DNA from: Aurantimonas coralicida_A
Lineage (GTDB): Bacteria; Pseudomonadota; Alphaproteobacteria; Rhizobiales; Rhizobiaceae
Reading direction: 5' to 3'
Length of the DNA stretch: 64,000 bases
Assembly: GCF_036016755.1 (NCBI RefSeq)
Contig: NZ_JAYXIH010000012.1
Location: forward strand, 1-64,000
The notes below the pieces were generated by a model. It had not been told where the DNA came from and made no database searches. It worked only from the letters and a program-made list of their open reading frames with translations. Both the position numbers and the translations under genes were made by a program. This document shows positions 45,681-54,197 of this stretch, in pieces. Positions within the stretch are counted from its first letter, which is position 1; each line of letters starts with the position of its first letter.

Positions 45681-46652
45681 ATGGCCGAAGCAGGCAATGT
45701 GTTGCCCATGCCGGTGCGCGCTGGGAGCCGGATCGAGATTTGCGAGGTCGGCCCCCGCGACGGCTTCCAGATCGAAAAGCCCTTCATCCCGACGGAACGC
45801 AAGATCGAGATCGTCAACGGCCTGATCGATGCCGGCTTGCGCAAGGTGCAGGTGACCTCTTTCGTCTCGCCGCGCGCGGTGCCGCAGCTGGCCGATGCCG
45901 CCGAAGTCCTGGCCGGCATCGACAAGAAGCCAGGGGTGATCTTGACGGCGCTGGTGCCGAACGCCCGCGGCGCCGAACGAGCGGCGGAGACGCAGCTCGA
46001 CGTCATGGGGCTGTTCTGCTCGGCCTCCGAAGCGCACAGCCGCAAGAACGTCAACGCCTCGATCGACGAGACGCTCGCGCGGTTTCCGCCGGTGGTCGAA
46101 ATCGCCACGGCGGCGGGCAAGCGGGTCCAGGGCGGCGTCGCCACCGCCTTCGGCTGCCCCTTCGAGGGCGACGTGCCGCCGGAATCCGTCGTGCGGATCG
46201 CGCGCTTCTACCGCGATCTCGGCATCGTCGATCTCAATCTCGGCGACACCACCGGCATGGCGACGCCGACGACGGTCAAGGCATTGCTGGCGGCGCTGCG
46301 GGAGGGCGTGCCGGAGATGAAAATCACGCTGCATTTCCACAACACGCGCGGCGTCGGCCTCGCCAATGTCATGGTCGGCCTTTCCGAAGGCGTCAACCGT
46401 TACGATTCCTCCATCGGCGGGCTCGGCGGCTGTCCCTTCGCGGCGGGGGCGACGGGCAACATCTGCACCGAGGATCTGGTCTATCTGCTCCAGGAAAGCG
46501 GTTATGAGACCGGCGTCGATCTCAAACGCCTGATCGCGGTCGCCAAGCGGACCGAGACGATCCTTGGCCGGGAATTGCCGGGCCAGGTGATGAAGGCCGG
46601 GCCGCGTTTGACCCGGCACGGCGTCGACGACGTCTCTACGGCGGCGGGCTGA
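45681..46652 (+). CDS. HMG-CoA lyase family enzyme (possible citramalyl-CoA lyase)
   Basis: 323 residues; AGGAG at 45669-45673 is 7 bases before ATG 45681 (ATG 45678 possible). A TIM-barrel carbon-carbon lyase: EVGPRDGFQ (catalytic Arg26, metal Asp27), HFHNTRG (metal His218 and His220) and the signature GGLGGCPFAAGATGN with Cys251. HMG-CoA lyases cleave HMG-CoA to acetyl-CoA and acetoacetate; homologues cleave (R)-citramalyl-CoA to acetyl-CoA and pyruvate. The 5-base gap to a CoA-transferase gene supports the latter. Confidence 0.85.
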   Translation: MAEAGNVLPMPVRAGSRIEICEVGPRDGFQIEKPFIPTERKIEIVNGLIDAGLRKVQVTSFVSPRAVPQLADAAEVLAGIDKKPGVILTALVPNARGAERAAETQLDVMGLFCSASEAHSRKNVNASIDETLARFPPVVEIATAAGKRVQGGVATAFGCPFEGDVPPESVVRIARFYRDLGIVDLNLGDTTGMATPTTVKALLAALREGVPEMKITLHFHNTRGVGLANVMVGLSEGVNRYDSSIGGLGGCPFAAGATGNICTEDLVYLLQESGYETGVDLKRLIAVAKRTETILGRELPGQVMKAGPRLTRHGVDDVSTAAG

Positions 46653-46657
46653 GAAGC

Positions 46658-47842
46658 ATGGAGCAACCGCTTGCCGGTATTCGCGTCGTCGATCTGACGC
46701 GCATTCTCTCCGGACCGTTCTGTTCAATGATCCTCGGCGATCTCGGCGCCGATGTCGTCAAGATCGAAACGCCGGGTTCGGGCGATCATGTGCGTGGCCA
46801 GGGCGCGATCATCGATGGTCTGTCCTGGTATTTCGCCAGCTTCAACCGCAACAAGCGCTCGATCACGCTGGATTTGAAGCGCGAGGAGGGCAAGGCCGTC
46901 CTGCGCAGGCTTCTGACCGAGGCCGACGTGCTGGTCGAGAATTTCCGGCCCGGCGTGCTCGCCGCGATGGGGCTCGACCGCTCCGGGCTCGACGCCATCA
47001 ATCCGCGGCTCGTCGTAGGCTCGGTCAACGGCTACGGCACGACCGGCCCCTATAGCGAGCGACCGGCCTTCGATTTCATCACCCAGGCGATGTCGGGCTT
47101 CATGGCGGTGAACGGAACCCTGGAAGGCGGGCCGATCCGCGCCGCACCGCCGCTGACCGATCTCATCGCCGGCCTCTACACCGCGCTTGGTATCGTTGCG
47201 GCTTTGCGCGTGCGCGACCGGGACGGCGCCGGCCAGGCGGTCGAATCCTCGATGATGAACGGCATGATCTCGATGATGGCCTATCTGTCCGCCGCCCAAC
47301 TCGCCACCGGTCAGACGCCGCCACCGACCGGCAACGACCACCCGATCGCCTCGCCCTATGGGCTGTTCCAGGCGTCCGACGGTCCGGTGGCGGTGGCCGC
47401 GTCGACCGCGCCGATCCTGCGGCGGTTCATGGAGACGACCGGGCTTTCGGCGATGCTGGAGGATTGGCGCTTCGACACCAATGCCAAGCGGGTCGAGCGC
47501 CGCGCCGAGGTCAACGCGATGATCGACGACGCCATGCGTCACGAGAGCCAAGCGATCTGGATCGAGCGGTTGAACGCCGCCGGCGTGCCCTGCGGTCGGG
47601 TGCAGACACTAGCGGAGGTGTTCGAGGACCCGCAGGTGCGGGAGCAGGAGATGGTCCTCGCCATCGATCATCCGGGTCATGGCACGGTCAAGATGACCGG
47701 CTTTCCGATCAAATTCTCGGACACGCCCTGCGTCATCCGCCATCCGGCGCCGGATCTCGGCGCGGATACCGACACGGTTCTCGCCGAGGCGGGCTATTCG
47801 TCCGCCGAGATCGCGGCACTGCGGGACGACGACGTGATCTGA
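46658..47842 (+). CDS. Class III CoA-transferase (possible succinyl-CoA:citramalate type)
   Basis: 394 residues. VVDLTRILSGPFCSMILGDLGADVVKIE is the family N-terminus, and the probable catalytic Asp139 lies in RPAFDFITQAMSG. Begins 5 bases after the lyase stop, so the two are surely co-translated. A CoA-transferase feeding a CoA-ester lyase means the acid is activated at the expense of another CoA ester and then cleaved. Citramalate is the best candidate; 3-hydroxy-3-methylglutarate is an alternative. Confidence 0.85.
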   Translation: MEQPLAGIRVVDLTRILSGPFCSMILGDLGADVVKIETPGSGDHVRGQGAIIDGLSWYFASFNRNKRSITLDLKREEGKAVLRRLLTEADVLVENFRPGVLAAMGLDRSGLDAINPRLVVGSVNGYGTTGPYSERPAFDFITQAMSGFMAVNGTLEGGPIRAAPPLTDLIAGLYTALGIVAALRVRDRDGAGQAVESSMMNGMISMMAYLSAAQLATGQTPPPTGNDHPIASPYGLFQASDGPVAVAASTAPILRRFMETTGLSAMLEDWRFDTNAKRVERRAEVNAMIDDAMRHESQAIWIERLNAAGVPCGRVQTLAEVFEDPQVREQEMVLAIDHPGHGTVKMTGFPIKFSDTPCVIRHPAPDLGADTDTVLAEAGYSSAEIAALRDDDVI

Positions 47843-47856
47843 AGGCCGCGCGAATG

Positions 47857-47890
47857 AAAACGGCCGCGCACCCTTTCGGACGCGCGGCCG
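47857..47890 (-). terminator. Terminator of the TAXI binding-protein gene
   Basis: A perfect 9-bp stem (CGGCCGCGC at 47861-47869 with 47882-47890). On the minus strand it is followed by TTTTCATTC, a fair T-tract, 25 bases beyond the stop of the TAXI gene. It may also slow the convergent CoA-transferase transcript. Confidence 0.6.
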
Positions 47891-47914
47891 ATTCACGTGA
47901 AACAATGGCTACCC

Positions 47915-48865
47915 TTAGAGCAGGCCGGCTTCCTTGTAATAGCGCTCGGCGCCCGGATGCAGAGCGACCGGCAGGTTCTTCGCCGCCTTCGCCGGGTCGA
48001 TCGACTTCGCTGCATTGTGGGCGGCGACCAGCTCCGGCAGGTTCTCGATCAGCTGCTTGGTCATCTGGTAGACCAGTTCCTCGTCGACGTCGCTCGAGGT
48101 AACCAGGATGTTGGTGATCGCCAGCGTCGGCACGGCTGCGTCCTGGCCATCATAGGTGCCCGCCGGAATTTCGGCTGCCTGGAACGGCGCGCCGAGTTTT
48201 TCGGCGATCTCGGCCGGAACCGCGACGACCGTGATCGGCAGCGACGAGGCGAGGTCGCGGATCGAGGCAACGCCGAGGCCGGCCGACTGGAGCGTCGCGT
48301 CGAGCTGGCGGTTCTTGATCAGCTCGACCGACTCGGCGAAAGGCAGATATTCGGTCTTGCCGAGATCCTCATAGCTCATGCCCGCAGCCGAGAAGATCGC
48401 GCGGGCGTTGAGCTCGGTGCCGGACGCCGGTGCGCCAACCGACAGCGCCTTGCCCTTCAGGCCTGCCAGATCGGTGATGCCGGAATCCTTGGAGGCGACG
48501 ATCTGGACGTAGTTGGGGTAGATCGCGGCAATCGCGCGCAGCTTTTCCACCGGCTGCTGGAAGCCGGCATCGGCGTTGCCTTCGGCGGCGGCCTTGACGG
48601 AGTCGCCGAGCGCGAAGGCGATTTCCCCACGACCCTGTGCAATCAGATTGATGTTTTCGACCGAGGCCTTGGTCGACTGGACCTGGGTCTTTACCCCCTC
48701 GATCTTGTCGCCATAGACCTTGGCCAGCGCAACGCCGAGCGGATAGTAGACGCCGGACGTGCCGCCGGTCAGTACGTTGATGAACTGCTGGGCCGAGGCG
48801 GCGGCCGGCGCCATGGCCAGGCCCGCGACGAGCGCCGAGGCGGCGAGACGGTTGAATAACTTCAT
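47915..48865 (-). CDS. TAXI-family TRAP transporter binding protein
   Basis: 316 residues from ATG 48865, preceded by GGGAGGA. A signal peptide ends ASAQ. The mature start QFINVLTGGTSGVYYPLGVALAKVYGD is the TAXI hallmark (TRAP-associated extracytoplasmic immunogenic). It binds a small acid in the periplasm. No TRAP DctQ/DctM or fused permease gene is in the window, so it is an orphan here. Divergent from malate synthase G, which suggests a C2-C5 acid ligand. Confidence 0.88.
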   Translation of the reverse strand: MKLFNRLAASALVAGLAMAPAAASAQQFINVLTGGTSGVYYPLGVALAKVYGDKIEGVKTQVQSTKASVENINLIAQGRGEIAFALGDSVKAAAEGNADAGFQQPVEKLRAIAAIYPNYVQIVASKDSGITDLAGLKGKALSVGAPASGTELNARAIFSAAGMSYEDLGKTEYLPFAESVELIKNRQLDATLQSAGLGVASIRDLASSLPITVVAVPAEIAEKLGAPFQAAEIPAGTYDGQDAAVPTLAITNILVTSSDVDEELVYQMTKQLIENLPELVAAHNAAKSIDPAKAAKNLPVALHPGAERYYKEAGLL

Positions 48866-49062
48866 GAAGTGTCCTCCCAAAAAGGGCCGAGGCGGCCCCG
48901 TCGCCGATTTGTATCAGCCGACGAGGAAACCTCAAGGGCGGCGGAGAGGACAGGCCCACTCCCCCTTTGGGAACGGGGTGCGTCCTTGTGCGCCCTCCGT
49001 CGAATTGACTTCGCGCTTTTCATGTCGGATGTCCTCCCGCAGCGCACTATTGGAGAAACCGC

Positions 49063-51234
49063 ATGTCCGACATGATCGACGTCCACGACCTCAAGGTTGC
49101 GGCCATCCTGAAGAATTTCATCGACACGGAAGCTTTGCCGGACACCGGGATCGCGCCGGATGTCTTCTGGAAGGGGACGTCGGACATCCTCAACGGCCTG
49201 GCGCCGCGCAATCGGGAGTTGCTGCGGATCCGCGAGGACATGCAAGCCAAGATCGACGACTGGCACCGCGAACGCCGCGGCAAGACGATCGACATGAAGG
49301 AATACAAGGCGTTCCTGAGCGATCTCGGCTATCTCGTGCCGGAAGGTCCGGACTTTGCCATCGAGACCGACAACGTCGATCCGGAAATCGCGCTGATCCC
49401 CGGTCCGCAGCTCGTCGTGCCGCTGATGAACGCGCGCTACACGCTGAACGCGGCCAATGCCCGCTGGGCCTCGCTCTATGACGCGCTCTACGGCACCGAC
49501 GCGATGGGCGATCTGCCCGAAAGCAAGGGCTACGACCGGGCGCGAGGCGCGCGCGTCGTCACCTGGGCCAAGAGCTTCCTCGACGGCCTGGCGCCGCTCG
49601 ACCGGATCTCGCATATCGACGTGAAGGCCTATTCGGTCGAGGACGGCACGCTGGTCGCCACCTTCAACGGCGGCAAGCAGGCGCGGCTAAAGAACCCGGC
49701 CGCCTTCGCCGGCTATCGCGGCGACGCCGCGACCCCGACGGCGCTGCTGTTCAAGCACAACGGCCTGCATCTGGAAGTGACCATCGACGCGACCAACCGC
49801 ATCGGCAAGAACGACCCGGCGAACGTCGCCGACATGGTGATGGAATCGGCGATCACCACGATCTGTGACTGCGAGGATTCGATCGCCGCCGTCGACGCCG
49901 AGGACAAGACCGCCGTCTATCGCAACTGGCTCGGCCTGATGAAGGGCGACCTTGAGGACAGCTTCGAGAAGGGCGGCGAGACGGTGACGCGGCGACTCAA
50001 CCCGGATCGCGACTATGTCGGCGCCGACGGCGCGGCCCTCAGCCTGCCGGGGCGATCGCTGCTCCTGATCCGCAATGTCGGCCACCTGATGACCAACCCG
50101 GCCATCCAGCTCAAGGACGGCAGCGAGGTGCCGGAGGGCATCATGGACGCGGTGATCACCGCGATGATCGCCATGCACGACCTCAAGAAGACCGCCGGCA
50201 TCCGCAATTCGCGTGCCGGCTCGATCTACATCGTCAAGCCGAAGATGCACGGGCCGGACGAGGTCGCCTTCTCCGACGAGATCTTCGCCCGGGTCGAGGA
50301 TCTGCTCGGCATGGCCCGCTACACGCTGAAGATGGGCATCATGGACGAGGAGCGCCGCACCACGGTCAACCTCAAGGAGTGCATCCGCGCGGCCAAGCAT
50401 CGGGTGTTCTTCATCAACACCGGCTTCCTCGACCGCACCGGCGACGAGATTCACACCTCGATGGAAGCCGGGCCGATGGTCCGCAAGACCGTGATGAAGG
50501 ACCGCACCTGGATCAAGGCCTATGAGGACTGGAACGTCGATGTGGGTCTTGCCTGCGGCCTGACCGGCAAGGCGCAGATCGGCAAGGGCATGTGGGCGAT
50601 GCCGGCAAGGATGCACGACATGCTGGCCCAGAAGATCGCCCATCCGCAGGCCGGCGCAAACACCGCCTGGGTGCCGAGCCCGACTGCCGCGACCCTGCAC
50701 GCGACGCACTACCACAAGGTCGACGTCCTCGCCTGGCAGGAGGCGATCGCCAGGAAGGGCAGCCGGGCGGTCCTCTCCGACATCCTCACCATCCCACTCT
50801 CCAACCGCGCCAATTGGCCCGAGGAGCAGATCCGGGGCGAACTGGAGAACAATGCGCAGGGCATCCTCGGCTACGTCGTGCGCTGGATCGACCAGGGCGT
50901 CGGCTGCTCGACCGTGCCTGACATCAACGATGTCGGCCTGATGGAGGACCGCGCCACCTGCCGCATCTCCTCCCAACACATCGCCAACTGGCTGCATCAC
51001 GGCGTCGTCTCCAAGGAGGAGGTGATGGAAGCGATGAAGAAGATGGCCAGAAAGGTCGACGAGCAGAACGCCGACGATCCGGCCTACCAGCCGATGGCGG
51101 AAAATTTCGACGGCTCGATCGCCTTCAAGGCGGCCTGCGACCTGGTCTTCGAGGGGCGGGAACAGCCCTCCGGCTATACCGAACCAGTCTTGCATCGCCG
51201 CCGGCTGGAGAAGAAGGCGCAAGCGGCGGGATAG
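49063..51234 (+). CDS. glcB: Malate synthase G
   Basis: 723 residues, the normal length. It condenses glyoxylate with acetyl-CoA to malate in the cytosol. Landmarks: DGLAPLDRISH, ESAITTICDCEDSIAAVDAEDK, IVKPKMHGPDEVAF, GIMDEERRTTVNLKECI and FINTGFLDRTGDEIHTSMEAGP. The catalytic Arg and metal Glu/Asp region is intact. TTGGAGAAACC supports ATG 49063. It would drain acetyl-CoA from the neighbouring lyase; isocitrate lyase is not in the window. Confidence 0.95.
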   Translation: MSDMIDVHDLKVAAILKNFIDTEALPDTGIAPDVFWKGTSDILNGLAPRNRELLRIREDMQAKIDDWHRERRGKTIDMKEYKAFLSDLGYLVPEGPDFAIETDNVDPEIALIPGPQLVVPLMNARYTLNAANARWASLYDALYGTDAMGDLPESKGYDRARGARVVTWAKSFLDGLAPLDRISHIDVKAYSVEDGTLVATFNGGKQARLKNPAAFAGYRGDAATPTALLFKHNGLHLEVTIDATNRIGKNDPANVADMVMESAITTICDCEDSIAAVDAEDKTAVYRNWLGLMKGDLEDSFEKGGETVTRRLNPDRDYVGADGAALSLPGRSLLLIRNVGHLMTNPAIQLKDGSEVPEGIMDAVITAMIAMHDLKKTAGIRNSRAGSIYIVKPKMHGPDEVAFSDEIFARVEDLLGMARYTLKMGIMDEERRTTVNLKECIRAAKHRVFFINTGFLDRTGDEIHTSMEAGPMVRKTVMKDRTWIKAYEDWNVDVGLACGLTGKAQIGKGMWAMPARMHDMLAQKIAHPQAGANTAWVPSPTAATLHATHYHKVDVLAWQEAIARKGSRAVLSDILTIPLSNRANWPEEQIRGELENNAQGILGYVVRWIDQGVGCSTVPDINDVGLMEDRATCRISSQHIANWLHHGVVSKEEVMEAMKKMARKVDEQNADDPAYQPMAENFDGSIAFKAACDLVFEGREQPSGYTEPVLHRRRLEKKAQAAG

Positions 51235-51286
51235 CCCTGCCGCTACCGGCCGCACATAGCCCTGGAGTCAGGGCCGAGAAAGAAAA

Positions 51287-51310
51287 GAGACCCGTCTGGT
51301 GACGGGCCTC
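51287..51310 (-). terminator. Terminator of the small secreted-protein gene
   Basis: A 10-bp stem with one mismatch (51287-51296 with 51301-51310). On the minus strand it is followed by a T-rich TCTTTTCTTTC. Lies 98 bases after the minus-strand stop at 51409 and 53 bases after the malate synthase stop. Confidence 0.6.
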
Positions 51311-51368
51311 TCCACTGCCGGCGGATTTCCGGTTGAACGGGGACGGAATCCAGACGATCGCGCCGGTT

Positions 51369-51393
51369 CGAGGGGGCGTGCCCCCTCGCTTTT
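51369..51393 (+). terminator. Terminator of malate synthase G
   Basis: A perfect 8-bp stem (CGAGGGGG at 51369-51376 with 51381-51388), loop CGTG, followed by CTTTT on the plus strand. Intrinsic terminator for glcB, placed beyond the terminator that serves the opposite strand. Confidence 0.7.
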
Positions 51394-51408
51394 GCCTGGA
51401 CGCGTCGC

Positions 51409-51798
51409 TTAGTTGGACTGCGTCGGCAGGCTCTGCTGCACGGCCTGGTTCAGAGCGTCGTTGGTGCTCTGGGCATCGCAGGACTTGTCGCCCTTGTCGT
51501 TGCTGCTGGCGATCGCATTGACCTCCAGTTCGCAAACCGCGGCGGCGACGCTGATCGGCACCTGAACGGAACCGACATCGATAACGTCCTGCGCCTGCAC
51601 GGTCAGATCGTTGAGGGCCGAGAGATCGTTGGCGATGTTCTGCGCGATGTCGTTGTTGCTGATATCGACGACGACGAGGCCTTTGCCGCCGCCGGCATCG
51701 ATCTTGTTGTTGCCGGCGTTCGTTGAATTGGCCTGGGCAAAGGCCGAGCCGCCCATGGCGAGCGCGACGACGGTGGCGAGTGCTGTGGTCTTGAACAT
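51409..51798 (-). CDS. Small secreted protein of unknown function
   Basis: 129 residues from ATG 51798; GGAG lies about 7 bases before it. A signal peptide ends AFAQ. The mature part is Asn/Asp/Ala-rich (NSTNAGNNKIDAGGGKG), then has DVGSVQVPISVAAAVCELEVNAIA and a second Cys (Cys89, Cys107). VQVP followed by a short hydrophobic run and Cys recalls the chaplin fold of actinobacteria, but the similarity is short. Probably exported and disulfide-bonded. Has its own terminator. Confidence 0.7.
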   Translation of the reverse strand: MFKTTALATVVALAMGGSAFAQANSTNAGNNKIDAGGGKGLVVVDISNNDIAQNIANDLSALNDLTVQAQDVIDVGSVQVPISVAAAVCELEVNAIASSNDKGDKSCDAQSTNDALNQAVQQSLPTQSN

Positions 51799-52162
51799 TG
51801 TAAGCTCCATTCCTCGAGTTGAGCTGTCCCTGTCGGCACCTCTAACCAACTGATTGCAGGAGCGTTCCCGGCATTGAGCCAAAAAATCACACCGCCGTGA
51901 TATGACCCCCTTACGGTCACCGAGGCGGCGTATTTTTGCCGCCCATGCGGCCTTTTACGGCATCCTTGAAGGGCCTGTAGTCGAGCGTCGAAGTAGGGTC
52001 TGGGGCCACAGGGGCGGCGCCGCCGCGTCCAGCCTGTCCTGCCGCGCCCTGGATGAAGTTTCACCCGGCGCCCATGAAAAAGCCGCCGGAGGGACGCCCT
52101 CCGGCGGCTGTTCGCTTCATGGGAGCGGCGCGGAGATTGGCCGCGCCGCGGCCGGCAAAACC
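51799..52162. other. 364-bp gap, mostly promoter and terminator
   Basis: Contains the promoter of the small secreted protein and, at 52077-52109, the PHB depolymerase terminator. Between 51890 and 52070 no gene, repeat or RNA was recognised. Confidence 0.4.
52077..52109 (-). terminator. Strong terminator of the PHB depolymerase gene
   Basis: A perfect 13-bp stem (AGCCGCCGGAGGG at 52081-52093 with 52097-52109), loop ACG, followed on the minus strand by TTTTCATGG. It lies 54 bases past the stop. One of the clearest intrinsic terminators in the window. Confidence 0.8.
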
Positions 52163-54103
52163 CTATCGGCGGCTGCGCGGCTTCGCCGCTGCGCTGGCGC
52201 CGGCCGCGCGCCGGGCACGGCGATTCGGGCCTGCCGCCTTGGCGGGGTTGGATTTGGCGAGCGCCGGTTCGCTTTTTTGCGGTGCAGATACGCGCTGGGC
52301 GGCCGTCTTGGCCGCAGCTGGCTTCGGAGCCTGGGTATCGCCGCCTTTGTTCGGCGTCTCCTGCTGAAGCTTGGGGGCGGAGTTGGCAGCGGCTTTCACC
52401 GGCTGGGTCTTCGCCGGGCTGGCCGCAGGCGTCTCGGCGCCGGGCTTGGGCGCCGACGCTTCAGCGAAGAGGTTCGGCTCTGAATCATTCGCCGCCCGTT
52501 TCGCTTTCGAGCCCGACGCTTTGGATGTCTGATCCTTCGGCTTTTTGGCTGTCTTGGCGGCAGGCGTTGTCTTTCCCGCATCTCTTACCGATGACGCAGC
52601 CTTGGTGTTGGCCGCGGCAGCGTTTGCGTTGTCGGCAGACCGTCCAGCCTTGGTCTTCGCCGCCTTGCCGGCCTTGGCTGTCTTGTCGGCCTTCGCCTTT
52701 GTCTCAGGAGCCGGCGTCGCCGCCGTCTGCACATCGTCGGCGGCGGCCAGCTTGGCGACCTCGGCCTCGCCGATGATGGTCTTGCTGAGTTTTTCAGCCT
52801 TTGCCTCCCGCTCGGCGACGGCGCCCTCGCGCCGCGGCGCCACATCCTTGTGCGGCTGGGTCGCGTTGGCGTGGGTGGTCCCGTGCGTCAGCGCGAAATC
52901 GACGATGCGCGGGCAAATCTCGGCGCGGAAGCGCGAGCCGTTGAAGACGCCGTAATGACCGACCTTCGGCTGCACGTAATGGACGCGCATGTCGGCCGGG
53001 ATGTTCGAGCAGAGCCGCTGCGCCGCCTCGGTCTGGCCGACGCCGGAAATGTCGTCGTTCTCGCCCTCGACGGTGAGCAGCGCCGTGCGCTTGATCTTGG
53101 TCAGGTCGATGCGCTTGCCGCGATGCATCATCTCGCCCTTCGGCAGCGAATGTTTGATGAACACCTCGTCGACGGTCTGCAGATAGAACTCGGCGGTGAG
53201 ATCCATCACCGCGTTATATTCGTCGTAGAATTCACGGTGCTTGTCGGCTGAATCGCCGTCGTCCTTGACCAAGTGCCAGAAGAACTCCTTGTGGGCGGTC
53301 ATGTGCCGGTCGAGATTCATCGACATGAAGCCGGTCAGCTGCAGGAAGCCCGGATAAACGGGCCGCGTGAAGCCCAGCTGCGGAAACGGCACCGTCATGA
53401 TGACGTTGTCGCGGAACCAGTCGATGCCCTTTTCCTCGGCCAGCCGGTTGACCGCGGTCGGGTTGATGCGCGTATCGATCGGACCGCCCATCAGCGTCAT
53501 CGTCGCCGGGGCACAATCGTCCTCGTCCGCTTCCATCAGCGCCGTCGCCATCATCACAGGAACGGCCGGCTGGCAGACGCCGATGATATGGGTGTCGGGT
53601 CCGAGGAATTGGAGCATCTCGATGAGATAGTCGACATAGTCGTCGAGGTCGAAACGACCGGCGGTCACCGGAACATGACGGGCGTCGTTCCAGTCGGTGA
53701 TGTAGACGTCGCCATAGGGAAGAAGCGCTTCCACCGTGCCGCGCAGCAGGGTCGCATAATGGCCCGACATCGGGGCGACAAGCAGAAACCGGGGGTCCTT
53801 GGCGTGCCGCTTGGGCAGTTCGCGGTCGAAATGCAGTAGCCGGCCGAACGGCTTCTCCCAGACCACCTTGTCCTGCACCGGCACGCGTTGACCGGCGACG
53901 AAGGTTTCGTCGAGGCCGAATTCCGGTTTGCCATAGACCCGCGTAGTCCGCTCGAACAGCTCGGCCGCCGCCGCGATAGAGCGCCCGGCCGTGGTCTGCG
54001 ACAGTGGATTGAGCGGGTTTTGGTAAAACAGCCGGGTCACGTCGGCCATGGCCCGAAGCGGCGTAAGCGCCGCGTGGTTCCATTCATAAAAATGATACAA
54101 CAT
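52163..54103 (-). CDS. phaZ: Intracellular PHB depolymerase with long basic tail
   Basis: 646 residues from ATG 54103. Residues 1-407 are a typical intracellular PhaZ: MLYHFYEWNHAALTP, alpha/beta-hydrolase nucleophile Cys177 in IGVCQPAVP, GENDDISG with the Asp and VGHYGVFNG with the His. It degrades stored polyhydroxybutyrate in the cytosol. Residues 408-646 are an added Ala/Lys/Pro-rich tail with many AKTA, KAAK and PAAK blocks, ending in an Arg cluster (NRRARRAAG, KPRSRR). The usual length is about 410-430. The tail resembles histone H1-like or PhaF/PhaM-type DNA-binding regions. Confidence 0.88.
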   Translation of the reverse strand: MLYHFYEWNHAALTPLRAMADVTRLFYQNPLNPLSQTTAGRSIAAAAELFERTTRVYGKPEFGLDETFVAGQRVPVQDKVVWEKPFGRLLHFDRELPKRHAKDPRFLLVAPMSGHYATLLRGTVEALLPYGDVYITDWNDARHVPVTAGRFDLDDYVDYLIEMLQFLGPDTHIIGVCQPAVPVMMATALMEADEDDCAPATMTLMGGPIDTRINPTAVNRLAEEKGIDWFRDNVIMTVPFPQLGFTRPVYPGFLQLTGFMSMNLDRHMTAHKEFFWHLVKDDGDSADKHREFYDEYNAVMDLTAEFYLQTVDEVFIKHSLPKGEMMHRGKRIDLTKIKRTALLTVEGENDDISGVGQTEAAQRLCSNIPADMRVHYVQPKVGHYGVFNGSRFRAEICPRIVDFALTHGTTHANATQPHKDVAPRREGAVAEREAKAEKLSKTIIGEAEVAKLAAADDVQTAATPAPETKAKADKTAKAGKAAKTKAGRSADNANAAAANTKAASSVRDAGKTTPAAKTAKKPKDQTSKASGSKAKRAANDSEPNLFAEASAPKPGAETPAASPAKTQPVKAAANSAPKLQQETPNKGGDTQAPKPAAAKTAAQRVSAPQKSEPALAKSNPAKAAGPNRRARRAAGASAAAKPRSRR

Positions 54104-54197
54104 CAACTCCCGCTATGCCTTCCTGAATGAATTAGCAAATTTTGCTGCAATGCACAAATAGGGAGCCGAGGTCGATTTTAACACCGGCACATGGCTG

